From Moniliella sp. 'wahieum' (Eukaryota > Basidiomycota > Moniliellomycetes > Moniliellales > Moniliellaceae): 64,000 nucleotides of DNA. Numbering within the stretch: the stretch's first letter is position 1; every line of letters starts with the position of its first letter. Under the pieces are notes generated by a model. It worked only from the letters and a program-made list of their open reading frames with translations, searched no databases and was not told the DNA's origin. A program made the position numbers and the translations under genes. Of this stretch, positions 43,803-54,244 are shown in pieces. The stretch covers positions 372,001 to 436,000 of the forward strand of contig RSEE01000056.1 of NCBI GenBank assembly GCA_003971905.1, written 5' to 3'.

Positions 43803-44286
43803 ATGGCCACCTCGGAGCTTGCTGCCACCTACGCCTCGCTCATCCTTGCCGACGAGTCGGTGGAGATCACCGTACGTGTCCGCGATTCTCTTCGGGCGTG
43901 GTGTGACCTGCTTGGCTACGCGCGTGCTCGCTCTGGTCCCATTTTCTAGGCCAAGCGACCTGCCCTGCCAAACGAAGACTAGCTCCGGATACTGACGTTG
44001 CCATGTGTGGTTTGTGTGCTGCAGGGGGAGAAGATCCACACGCTCACCTCGGCTGCCCACGTGGAGCTGGAGCCGATTTGGGCTAGCTTGCTCGCCAAGG
44101 CCCTCGCTGGCAAGGACATCACCGAGCTCCTGACCTCGGTTGGTGGGGCGCTGCTGCGCTGTGGCCGTCGCCGCGCCCGGCGCTGCCGCTGGCGACGCAC
44201 CGGCCGAGGAGAAGAAGGAGGAGAAGAAGGAAGAGAAGGTCGAGGAGGAGTCGGACGACGACATGGGCTTTGGTCTGTTTGACTAA
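43803..44286 (+). CDS. RPP1: 60S acidic ribosomal stalk protein P1
   Basis: Ribosomal stalk protein that recruits elongation factors. Exon 1: [23 protein letters not shown]; a 153-nt intron (43872-44024) leads to [40 protein letters not shown]. An indel near 44150 restores the Ala-rich hinge ([16 protein letters not shown]) and the acidic tail [22 protein letters not shown], the universal P-protein C-terminus that binds factors (and ribosome-inactivating proteins). TAA 44284-44286. This very conserved protein cannot be a pseudogene in a living cell unless duplicated, so the indel is strong evidence for consensus errors. Confidence 0.96.
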
Positions 44287-44961
44287 GTATGGTCCATTTC
44301 GCCCGTGCACTTGGATTTGCGCGGCATTGGCCCGTGCTCCACTCCCCCCTACCCTTACAACCTAGGCTCTTCGAAACTGCATACACTGCCTTGCCCACTG
44401 CCCTCTTCATGCCGCTGGAATGCTCGTAGTGGGAACCATGAGGCCTGACAGCCTCTTTCCCTAGGCCCCACAAGCTAATAACTTGCGGACTAAAGTGGTA
44501 GACCGAAAGGGTGTCGTAGGTTCCTTCCGTCAGTTCCCTGTTCCCGTCAACATCCCGCCCATTACTCTATATATATCAACGTCCTCGCTATCTCGCGCGC
44601 TCTACTGGGTCAGGCAAAGAGAAGGGATGCTGGATAATGCATGTAACGCACAGACTGGGCCGAGCAAGCGTATCCTGCATAGGGGCTTCCCGTCCAACCC
44701 GTCCAACCCGTCCGTCCAACCATGGACCCTGTCCTCGGCAGGAATCCAGCCCATGTCGTCCATGGGCACGCTCAGGCCAACTTGCCAGCTCAGCCCCGTC
44801 AGCCCTCAGATCCTCGACCTGGCCCATCTTAGCTCCCACGCCGCATCGCCCAAAGGACCGGGCCACAGTACCGTCGCACGCTACCATTGGTGGGGCGCGG
44901 TACTTGCCATTGAGGATCGGGCTCGGCGCAAGACATCGGGTGGGAGTGCATTGGTGCCTAG
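44287..44961. other. Convergent intergenic region
   Basis: Between P1 (+) and the EST1/SMG7-like gene (-). TATATATAT at about 44569. No gene recognised. Confidence 0.5.
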
Positions 44962-47900
44962 CTACGGCTCCGTCCTGCAGCTCGTGCTTTGGTCCCACAG
45001 GTACGGCTCATCGACCGGGCGACATGGGCACAGGACCCAAGACCGGATCGAAACGGTACGTCTGCCGCGGGGCAGGCTGGGACACGGGTTGCGACGTGGG
45101 TAGGACGGCTGCCTGGGCCGGGGATGGACCTGAGGCTGGACCGGGGGCTGGATCTGGGAATAGGCCTGAGGCTGGACCTGGGGATGGGGTTGGGGATAGG
45201 TCTGAGGATAGGTCTGAGGATAGGTCTGAGGATAGGCCTGGGGATAGGCTTGGGGATGAGGTTGCTGGCCCTGGGGGTGGAGAGCCAAGGGTGAGATTGA
45301 GGTGGGGCGGAAGGCCAGGAGGGCGAGCTGACGGCGGTTGGGCCCCAGGTCGGACTGCCCCAGAGTTGGGACAGATTGGGAGCGCCCAAGCCGTTCGGGG
45401 CAGCGTACGGTTCGCTCCATCCCTTATCTGATGCCGAGGCCAGGCCAGAGGAGGCGGGGGTGGGGCGCGAGTCCTGGGAGCCAGCGCGAGGCACACTCGA
45501 AGGGGATGCAACCCCCGAGGCTGGCGTCGACGACTGGTCCGACGAGGTGGGCCACCAAGCGCGAGGCGAAGGCACAGCGGACCGGCGTTGGGTGGCGAAC
45601 TCAACATGGGGCTTGGGTCCCAGAGGGCTGGGTCGCCGCGGCCAACGATGGCATCCCCGCCATCCCCGCCATCCCCGCCAAGGGAGAGGCAAGCCCTGAA
45701 CTGGACAGGTCCGGTTTGGGAGGCCAAGAAGGCCATGTCTGCGACGGAGGGGGGTAAGCGGATTGTTCGCCTCGGTGGGGGGAGGGCCTGGTGCAGCCAC
45801 GGGTTGGGCGAGGCAGACTCAATTGGCGATCCGAGCGAGGCCCCCACGGGCGTAGGCGGCCTGAGTACCCTTCGCAGCAAGTCCTCAGCCGTCGACGCAT
45901 GCGCTCGTTCCTTTTGAGGCGGCAAGGGAGATGCGGCCCAATGAACTCCAGATGCACTATCGTTGCCCGTGGGAGGATCCGACCAAGCGTCCCACGCTTC
46001 CACTTTACCTGGAAGAGAAGCAGGCCATCCGGACGCGGCAACGGGCCCAGGGGATTGGGCGGTGGGTTCGGTACCCGAACCCGGACCCGACCCACGTACG
46101 GAGGGAGGACGCGAGGGCCGATTGGACCCGGGCGCGGAAGATACAGGTGGCACAGGAGAGACCGAGTCCAACACCGACCCACGACCCGACGAAACGCGCG
46201 ACGAGCCAGGTGCAGAGGCAAGTTGGGTCAAGCTGTCGACGCTACCGTCTCATAGGGGAGACCAGGGACTCGGCTCCAAAAGAAGCCTGGGACCATGGCC
46301 CTGCCGATTTCCATGCTTCCCCCTTCCCGCCCGGAGGGAGCGACGGCGCTCGCCTCCACTGCACAGACTGCTCATCCACAGCGGTGCGCATCGCCAGTTC
46401 AACAATGTCCTCGCCATCATCGTGAACAGAGTGAGACAGCGGCGGCTGAGGTTGTTGAGGTTGCTGGGGCTTCTGATGTCCCTGGGGTTCCTCAGGTTGA
46501 TGGAGTTGGTGGGGTTGGTGAGATGGTTGAGGCTTTTGGGGTTGCTTGGATTGCTTGGGTTGCTTGGGTGGTGGTTGCGGTTGGGGCGATGGTGCTTGCC
46601 GGTGTGGTTGGGTTATCTGGGGTGGTCGGGGTTGCCGTGCGGGTTGGGATGGCGGAGTTTCCTGCGAGGGGGGAGGAGTTTGGGCTGGCGGTGCTGACTG
46701 CCCTTGTGGCTGGGTTGGCTGGAACTGGGGGGGACGGGGGATGTGGAGGTGGAGACTGTCGTGACTGGGGCTGCTTCCCCTTGGTCGTACGGCTTGTTCC
46801 CGACGGTTCGACAGGGGGAGCGGTCCCGTCCGCAGCCGCGGCGGCGTGTAAGCGCAAGCGCATCGCCGCCTGAGCATCGCGGCAAACCGAGTACAAACGG
46901 GCTGCATCCTCGCTGGACGGAAGCGACGCACACGGGCGCGGCGGCGCCGCACGCACTTGCAACGGCAAGAATCCGAGCATCGTCCAATCTTCCGGCGTTG
47001 CCCCAGGGGTTGCGACGGCAGGTTTCCTACGCTCGCAAGGGCTGACCAAAACTTGTTCATGGCGGGAACGAGGCCAGTGGCCGTGTCACCGGCCCTATGA
47101 CGAAGGGAATGCGCCTCGGCACGGGCAAGGTACGCCTGCTGCGCGTGAGCCCAGCGCGCTCCAATACACGCAGCCGCAAGCAACCTCGGGCTACTCGAAA
47201 CGGTCTCAAGAACGGGCGTGAGCAAGGCGAGAAGATGCATGAGCAAGGCTTCTTCTGCAAGACGGGCCAGGGAAACGGCAACACTTGATTTTGGCACGGC
47301 GGACAAGCTCTCCTGCTCCGTCTGGGACGAGGGAGTGAGCCGTTGACGCAGACGTCGAACAAGCCATAGAGCTGCCATGGCAGCTACCAAACTGTCCTCC
47401 ACATCGGCTGACGAGAGCGTCTGAATCCCACTGACGCCACCCAGGTCCAGTCGCTCCAGCTGGTCCGAGAGCCCCTTGGCCTTTGACATTGTCCCCTGCG
47501 ACGGGGCACCAGAACATCGGTAATGCGAGCAGTATGGCCCGTGATGCTATCCAGTGCCCGTTGCGCATCGTCGTGGGCAACTTGAGGCGACTTTGGATCG
47601 GAACGAGGGTCGAGGGATTGGAGAAGGGCAGCTACCGAGGCATGGAGACTCAAAATGTCCATCTGCCACGCTGCCTCGTCCTTGCCAGGCGCAGGAGGCC
47701 GGCTGGTCGGGTGGGAACCATAGCGACGCAGTAGCAACCACCGGTTCTGTTCCGCGTTTTGCCGTGCTACCGGATCGGGGCGGAGCGAAAGTTGCGCACG
47801 GTAGTAGGCAACCGTAGCGGCCAACGGGCCCGTTCCCCGTTCCGACAGAGACGCCGCGCTTTCACCGACTCCGGCGCTGGAACGGAGAGACCGATCGGGG

Positions 47901-48813
47901 ACTTGGGCCGCGAGAGCACCGAGTTGACTCCACGCTCGGCCCGAGGCAGGATGGAGAAGATGAGCGGCGCGGTACAGTGCGCTGGCCAGGTGGAGGGGAG
48001 CAAGGGTCAGGTGCGCCCTCGCGATTTGTCAGGGGCCGAGAGGAAGGTTCGACGAGCACAACATGCTGGGTGGCGGCGTAGCGTGCTAGGTCTCCCATGC
48101 TGATGAGCAGGGGGCCAAGATGCGTTGGCTCCCTTCGTTTTCGGGCGGGGGACGGGTGCTGGGCGGGAGGAGGCCCATGGAACGCAACAGGGCAAGCCCA
48201 TGCGCCGCATGGCTCGCGTGGAGCCCAGATTCTTCCGTTGGAGAGGGGGCAAGATATGCGCACTCGCAGCGTGGCGCAGGACCTTGCGTCAGCTCGGCCG
48301 GGTCCGAGTCGGGCCGAGCGTCGGCGGTGCAGAAGAGCGTCTCGGCCTGGGCCAGCAGCTCGGACCAAAAAGACCACTCCTCCAAAAGGAAGATGCGCAT
48401 GGGCTGGCCCGGCGTGTCGCGGGATCCAGAGCGCATGGCGTGGCGCAGACGCGTGTAGAAGGCATAGGCATAGTGGTATCCGTCCATAACAGGTCGGGCG
48501 GCGGTCTGGCGTTCGTGGCGGGCGCGCTGAGCCTGGGGAGCGGCGGCGTCGTGAGCCAGGAGGATGCGCGTGAGGGTGGTGCGGAAGGCAGAGCGCGCAG
48601 CCTCTACGTCCGGGCTGGCACGCCAGGACGGGCAAGAAGGGCGCGGAGATGCTCCTGCTGGGCATGGGCGGGAGGGCTGGCGGCGGGGGTGGGATTGGGG
48701 GGCGGCGGGGCGGCGGCTGGGGGCGGGAGGCGCGGGTGCGCGGCTGGGGCGTGGGGGCGGGGGTGGGTGCGTGGATGGGGAGCCCTGGGCGCCGCAGACG
48801 ACTTGGGGCGCAT
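44962..48813 (-). CDS. EST1/SMG5-7 family protein (Smg7/Ebs1-like)
   Basis: TPR-type protein of the family that serves telomerase recruitment (Est1) or nonsense-mediated decay (Smg7/Ebs1). ATG at 48813 (MRPKSSAAPRAPHPRT) heads a Pro/Ala-rich leader. Then HAQQEHLRALLARPG, DVEAARSAFRTTLTRILLAH, DGYHYAYAFYTRLRHAMRSG, the family block ISMGDLARYAATQH (usual LGDLaRY), and LASALYRAAHLLHPASGRAW + SQLGALAAQ (usual 'A..lY..A..l.P..G..yNQLavlA'), YYRAQLSLRPDP. Further on DWTMLGFLPLQVRAAPP matches the 'lPEDwelrGF.pl' block. The last third is low complexity: Thr/Pro/Ala, Gln/Pro and repeats YPQT (45185-45290), ending PVDEPYLWDQSTSC. At least eight indels. Smg7/Ebs1 is more likely than Est1 by the 'GFLPL' block, without a search. 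Confidence 0.75.
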
Positions 48814-49179
48814 AGCATCCACCGATGGCGCAGGCGGGGTGGTGGTGGCGTGGTGGTGGGGTGGTGGTGGCGGTCGTGGGGGGCGAGGGCGCGTGGATGC
48901 CACTTTGCTGCCGCAAGTGGTTTGTGTTTGCGGCTCGTCTTCCCAGTGCGCTGCTCCCGCCGCGGCGGAATCATTAATCAGGTCCCATTCCGCTCCGCCC
49001 GCGGCTCCCCATCTGGAGTTGTGGTGGCCAGCTACGGCCGTCTAATGCCCGCGCACGCTGTCCAACAAAAGGCCATACCAGACTATACCAGGCTACACCA
49101 GACTACCCCAGACTATGCCATTGTACACGCCCCCTCTGGTGCGTGGTGGCCTCCATGCAATGGCATCCCCCCTCATCGA
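48814..49179. other. Short intergenic region with decamer repeat
   Basis: Between two minus-strand genes. Holds a tandem decamer (49075-49120). Confidence 0.5.
49075..49120 (+). repeat. ACCAGACTAY decamer tandem repeat
   Basis: Four to five copies of a 10-mer (ACCAGACTAT/ACCAGGCTAC/ACCAGACTAC/CCCAGACTAT). Confidence 0.85.
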
Positions 49180-50151
49180 TTATCCGCGCCCAAAGCGCTG
49201 CTGAGCCAGGTCGCGCAGCATGTCCATCGTCTGCGTCTCCTTGGCCTGCGCCGCGCGCACCCGCGTGTCCCACTGCGCCTGTCGCTCAGCCTGCGCTCGG
49301 CCTGGCGGCTGCCATAGCTCCCGGCGCCTCCACCTCCGTCTCTTGCTCCGCCACGTCTGCGACCCTGGTTCAGCTCCCGCTCGCGCTCCCTAGCCGCTTC
49401 CCGATCCCGCTCCGCCCGCGCTGCCGCAAACTCATCCTCCGCCGCGAGGCCGAGCGCCGTGTCGTCCAAGTCCACCTCGTAGTCCCGCTCCGCAAACACC
49501 CGGTTGGCCACATTCCTCGCCCGCCGCTCTTCCCGCTGCGCATCCCGGCCCGTCGCACCGGAACTAGCTCCTCCAACTCCGCCACGTCCATCGAGCCAGC
49601 TCTAGCTCCCTGCCCAGCGCTCCGACTAGCCTGCGCCACCGCGCCCAACGAAGCTCCGGTCCCTGCCGCCCCCGCTGCCGGTGCCGGCGCCGGCCCCACT
49701 TCTGGTCCTGAATCGTCTGACAGCCCAGGCGATGCGCGTGTCGAGGGCGAAGCACTTCGCCTTGCGCGGTGATGCCGGTGGTGCCCAGCGCGGTGCGAGC
49801 GCGAATGGGAGTGGGAATGGGAGTGGGAATGCGAGGGAGGCTGGGAGCGGGAGTGAGAATGCGAGCGCGAGGAGGTGTGGGAGTGGGAGTGCGATGGCCC
49901 AGGCGACCGAGAACGTGATGGAGATTGGGAATGGCGTTGGCGATGGTCATGGCGACGGTGATGGCGATGATGATGGCGATGGTGAGGGTGAGGGTCAGCA
50001 CGGCTACGTTCCGACCGCGTGGAGCGGGAGGAAGAAGGAGTGTGCCGGCTCTTGGAGCGATCGGCAGATCGGTCCGTGTGGTGCCGGTGCGGCTGCCTCC
50101 GGTCGGAATGGCTGCGGCTGGCGGAGACAGGGGGAGACGTTCGGCTGGCAT
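49180..50151 (-). CDS. RS/His-rich protein with charged C-terminal coiled coil
   Basis: Function not identified. ATG at 50151 (MPAERLPLSPPAA), then, through an indel, an Arg/Ser/His-rich region (DRSADRSKSRHTPSSSRSTR; SHSHSHSRSH runs) that resembles splicing-factor RS domains. The C-terminal half is ordered in pattern: SMDVAELEELVPV, RREERRARNVANRVFAERDY, EVDLDDTALGLAAEDEFAAA, RAERDREAARERERELNQ, and the end RVRAAQAKETQTMDMLRDLA-QQRFGRG, TAA 49180-49182. The final 'TMDML..LA.qRFG' looks like a conserved tail of small nuclear SR-associated proteins in fungi. That resemblance is from memory. Indels near 50105, 49560, 49365 and 49310. Confidence 0.6.
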
Positions 50152-51015
50152 GGTGCAACGCAACCAGGCGCGGAGAGCTAGGGGTGGTGGGCACAAGAGG
50201 AAAAGAAAATTAGGTTTGGTCAATCATTTGCTGGGAGGGGGGGGGTCCTTGAATATTCACGAGAAGGTATCTGGTCGGGGATCGCTGTGGGCAACGTTGG
50301 GGCATTGGCGCTGCTGACGGCTGAATAGGATAGCAGAGACAGCAGAGCGAACCGAGAGCTACCAATACCAATGCCTGCGCTGCACTATCACCACCGGGCA
50401 GTGGGGGCTAACCTGTGCGAATCAAAGACTGCAGAATCGTAGCGCTAACAGACGAGTTGGGGAGATAGGATGGATAGATTCAACAACATACGCAGGATTA
50501 CAGGGGGGCTAAGCAGACGAAGCAGAAAGAAAGTTAGTTAGTGGGTGCGTCGCAGGCCAGGCCAAGCTCAAGGCAGGAGGAAGGATCAGGACGGGCGCAG
50601 TCTACTACGATGGCCCAGTAAGAGTTCTCCGCATGAGAAATCGGATGTCCCTATCTTACTGTTGGATCATCAGGGGAAAGGAGCGAGCAGGAAGAAGGGT
50701 ACATACAGATACAGTTACCGTGGGCGGGAGGCGTCTGGAGGTTCGTCGCAATGCAGCAGAAGTGGGACCCACGTGGGTGGTGGAGGGCGACAGCGAAAAG
50801 GAATGCCGCCCCCGCCGCCCAGCCAAGAAGGTTATAAAGCAAAGAAATCGAACGGGCAACCCTACCATCCATCCGGCATTTGCACCCACATCGGTGCAAC
50901 CTCCGTCCCGCTCCACCTCCACCTCCACCTCCGCCTCTGCCCAAGCTGAGGATCATCGATCCGCATGCGTCACATGTCACATTGTCACACCCGCTGACTG
51001 CTCGCTTGGACAGAG
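50152..51015. other. Intergenic
   Basis: Promoter side of the RS-rich gene up to the LTR element. I see nothing distinct. Confidence 0.45.
51011..51015. repeat. Tandem LTR element target duplication, left copy
   Basis: CAGAG, directly next to the first LTR; identical to 53547-53551. Confidence 0.9.
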
Positions 51016-51248
51016 TGTTGGCCTAGGGAGCCGCGGGCAGAAGGATGAGGAGAAGTGATGGATTGGAGCCAGAGTTGGTCTGGGTACAGAGCTCTATATA
51101 GGAGGCTGGACTAGGCACAGGGACAGTGAGTCACACAGGAGAGAGTGCAGGGCACAGGGACAGTGACACGCAGGGACGTCAGCGTGGAAGCCGATGGAAC
51201 CGAGGCGAACCTGGTCTACCGACTGGAGCCAGAGGATCACAGTCAACA
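51016..51248 (-). repeat. TRIM LTR copy 1 (3' LTR in minus direction)
   Basis: 233 bp; several 1-nt deletions against copies 2 and 3. Confidence 0.92.
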
Positions 51249-51965
51249 CCCCCGCTGGCCAGGGAACCCGGAGACATCGGTTGTGGGATGAGCTCCTGCC
51301 AGTGGATGTAGAGAGGGGAGGACTTGAGTGGCAACCGGGACGAATGGCCTGGAGTTGTGCATGGCCACACGACTGGCCTACACCCCCGCTGTCCAGGATG
51401 ACACCTGAACGAGCCGAGCGCTTGTGGTTGGTGTATTGTGCGACCGCCAGATGCTTGTAGAAGTCTTAGAAGTAAAAGTAGTAGGGGTTGCGCCCGAAGC
51501 GATTTGGTGGGCAAAAGTAAAAAGCACCAGTTATAGGTGTAGTGAAAGAAAATTGGAAACTTGGAGTAAATGCGGTCCAAGGTCGTTTGGCATCAAATTG
51601 GATGCGTTTGGTAGTTGTTTGGTTCCGCATGCCTGGTGCCAGTGGGGTCCATTGGGCATGGGAAATGAACGGGCGCTATGCGTCAACCGTCTTGATCTGT
51701 TTGGGTTCTCTTTGTTGTTGAAAAAGAGGAGTGGAAGAAGTTGGGTGACCACCCCCCCCCTCCTTTCCCCAGGTGCCCCGGATGAATTGGCAATCCGGGG
51801 CGTGTAGCCGTGGGTGGGCACTTGATGAGCAGCCACCCCGCTTTCTGCGATTCGCCTGCGCCGTTTTGTCGTTGGAGGAATTTCGTCTCGTTGACGATAC
51901 CCGACACGTTTGTTCCGTCGTGTGTTGTCCCTAAAATCATTGCCCCATCTGTGGGGGACGAGTGT

Positions 51966-52045
51966 GCCGATTGTGGCGGTAGTATGCCGATTGTGGCGGT
52001 AGTATGCCGATTGTGGCGGTAAGGTGCCGATTGTGGCGGTGGTGT
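51966..52045 (+). repeat. 20-bp minisatellite inside the TRIM, first unit
   Basis: Four copies of GCCGATTGTGGCGGTAGTAT-like units; a shortened version recurs in the second internal part at about 53115-53190. Confidence 0.88.
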
Positions 52046-52162
52046 TGTTGGGCGGGAGGACGGGTGTGTCTTGTGGGCTTGGCGGCTTAGCTTGGGCTTG
52101 TAGGCTTGGGGGTGGGCTTGCTTGAAGAGCGCTCCCCTTCCGGGGGGATCAGATTGTAGCTC

Positions 52163-52402
52163 TGTTGGCCTAGGGAGCCGGACGGGCAGAAGGATGAGGA
52201 GAAGGTGATGGATTGGAGCCAGAGTTGGGTCTGGGTACAGAGGCATCTATATAGGAGGCTGGACTAGGCACAGGGACAGTGAGTCACACAGGAGAGAGTG
52301 CAGGGCACAGGGACAGTGACACGCAGGGACGTCAGCGTGGAAGCCGATGGAACCGAGGCGAACCTGGTCTACCGACTGGGAGCCAGAGGATCACAGTCAA
52401 CA
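52163..52402 (-). repeat. TRIM LTR copy 2 (middle)
   Basis: 240 bp, shared by both units; flanked by GAGCTACAATC (minus, 52152-52162) and a G-run (52403-52408). Confidence 0.92.
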
Positions 52403-53296
52403 CCCCCCTGGCCAGGGAACCCGGAGACATCGGTTGTGGGATGAGCTCCTGCCAGTGGATGTAGAGAGGGGAGGACTTGAGTGGCAACCGGGACGAATGG
52501 CCTGGAGTTGTGCATGGCCACACGACTGGCCTACACCCCCGCTGTCCAGGATGACACCTGAACGAGCCGAGCGCTTGTGGTGGTTATTGTGCGACCGCCA
52601 GATGCTTGTAGAAGTCTTAGAAGTAAAAGTAGTAGGGGTTGCGCCCCGAAGCGATTTGGTGGGCAAAAGTAAAAAGCACCAGTTATAGGTGTAGTGAAAG
52701 AAAATTGGAAACTTGGAGTAAATGCGGTCCAAGGTCGTTTGGCATCAAAATTGGATGCGTTTGGTAGTTGTTTGGTTCCGCATGCTGTGCCAGTGGGGTC
52801 CATTGGGCATGGGAAATGAACGGGCGCTATGCGTCAACCGTCTTGATCTGTTTGGGTTCTCTTTGTTGTTGAAAAGAGGGTGGAAGAAGTTGGGTGACCA
52901 CCCCCCCCATCCTTTCCCCAGGTGCCCCGGATGAATTGGCAATCCGGGGCGTGTAGCCGTGGGTGGGGACTTGATGAGCAGCCACCCCGCTTTCTGCGAT
53001 TCGCCTGCGCCGTTTTGTCGTTGGAGGAATTTCGTCTCGTTGACGATACCCGACACGTTTTGTTCCGTCGTGTGTTGTCCCTAAAAATCATTGCCCCATC
53101 TGTGGGGGACGAGTGTGCCGATTGTGGCGGTAGTATGCCGATTGTGGCAGTATGCCGATTGTGGCGGTAAGGTGCCGATGTGGCGGTGGTGTTGTTGGGC
53201 GGGAGGACGGGTGTCTTGTGGGCTTGGCGGCTTAGCTTGGGCTTGTAGGCTTGGGGGTGGGCTTGCTTGAAGAGCGCTCCCCTTCCGGGGGGATCA

Positions 53297-53307
53297 GATT
53301 GTAGCTC
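53297..53307 (-). promoter_or_regulatory. TRIM primer-binding site candidate
   Basis: Minus-strand GAGCTACAATC directly after the 5' LTR; 10 of 11 bases equal the copia site at 35735-35745. Confidence 0.55.
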
Positions 53308-53546
53308 TGTTGGCCTAGGGAGCCGGACGGGCAGAAGGATGAGGAGAAGGTGATGGATTGGAGCAGAGTTGGGTCTGGGTACAGAGGCATCTATATAGGA
53401 GGCTGGACTAGGCACAGGGACAGTGAGTCACAACAGGAGAGAGTGCAGGGACAGGGACAGTGACACGCAGGGACGTCAGCGTGGAAGCCGATGGAACCGA
53501 GGCGAACCTGGTCTACCGACTGGGAGCCAGAGGATCACAGTCAACA
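53308..53546 (-). repeat. TRIM LTR copy 3 (5' LTR in minus direction)
   Basis: 239 bp, ends CAACA on the plus strand just before the CAGAG duplication. Confidence 0.92.
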
Positions 53547-53551
53547 CAGAG
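53547..53551. repeat. Tandem LTR element target duplication, right copy
   Basis: CAGAG, identical to 51011-51015. Confidence 0.9.
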
Positions 53552-54244
53552 GATCAGCATTCTCTCCATTTGGTGCCGAGCCAGACTGGATCGGATGAAG
53601 CTTGAAGCTCTCTATACTCGCTCTGGGCAGATATGGGATGGAGGGCTCGCTCTCCCTCATCCGACCGCCCTTGCTGCTGGTAGCCAGGCGACAATCCTTG
53701 GTCGAACTGCACGTACTGCGGCGTACTACATACAGCTAGCCCATGCCCCCCAATGCAGCGTTGCAGTTGGCATTGACCGTGGGATCATCGATGCACCATG
53801 CTCAGGCCTCACATGTCAATAGCACCGCCCTATCTGCCCGCCATGCCGTTTCCCCGCGTAAAAGGGTAAGCGGGGTGAACGAAAAAAAAGAACAAACCGG
53901 CCGGATGCGCATTGGAGCATGGTTGACGGGGACGAGGGAACGCCTGTGGTCCGCAACGCCGGAACGGCTATCAAAACGCGCACAAGAGCCAGCCCGAGGG
54001 CAGGAGGAAGGGCCAGATAGAAAAGGGCGTGGGCCCAAGCCCTGGCCAAGAGAGGGTGCATCGTCGCAGGCGCATGCGCCTTAGTTCTAGTTCCAACCAA
54101 GAATAACATGAAACGTGCATATCGTCCAACCGACCGGTAAAGGGCAGGGAGAGGCATGGGACAAGGGCAAGAGGAGCGGGAAGAGAGAAGTATGATGGAC
54201 GGGGGAGAGGGAAAAGGAAGTGGGGGCGGGAAGAGAGGGAGGGA
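53552..54244. other. Intergenic
   Basis: Downstream of the aspartate aminotransferase gene. If the aminotransferase frame is read on without an indel it would extend to 54087; otherwise nothing is seen here. Confidence 0.45.

Larger units (their letters stand above)
51016..53546 (-). mobile_element. Tandem non-autonomous LTR retrotransposon (TRIM-like)
   Basis: Three LTRs (51016-51248, 52163-52402, 53308-53546) separated by two almost identical internal parts of 914 and 905 bp. Each LTR has TGTTG...CAACA borders and the whole array is bounded by CAGAG on both sides, so it entered as, or became, one unit. The internal part holds no gag, protease, integrase or RT motif; its longest open frame (minus, ending near 51683) is not recognisable and is broken in the second copy. 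Minus orientation is favoured by the primer-site-like GAGCTACAATC after the LTR and the G-run before the other LTR. Copies differ mainly by 1-nt indels. Confidence 0.9.

Noticed and set aside
43803-44286. P1 as a pseudogene because of its frame break
   Set aside because: N-terminal fold and the universal acidic tail are both perfect; a single indel in a GC-rich hinge fits a consensus error.
44483-45431. Plus-strand frames of 206 and 264 codons
   Set aside because: Antisense shadows of the Gln/Pro-rich tail of the EST1/SMG7-like gene; the Gly-Asp-Arg repeats mirror its tetrapeptide repeats.
48125-49045. 306-codon plus-strand open frame
   Set aside because: Antisense shadow of the Pro/Ala-rich leader of the EST1/SMG7-like gene; Gly/Arg-rich, no motif.
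51016-53546. Evenly spaced direct repeats, possible CRISPR-like array or segmental gene duplication
   Set aside because: Repeat size, TG...CA borders and the 5-bp target duplication show LTRs of a retroelement; CRISPR is not expected in a fungus.
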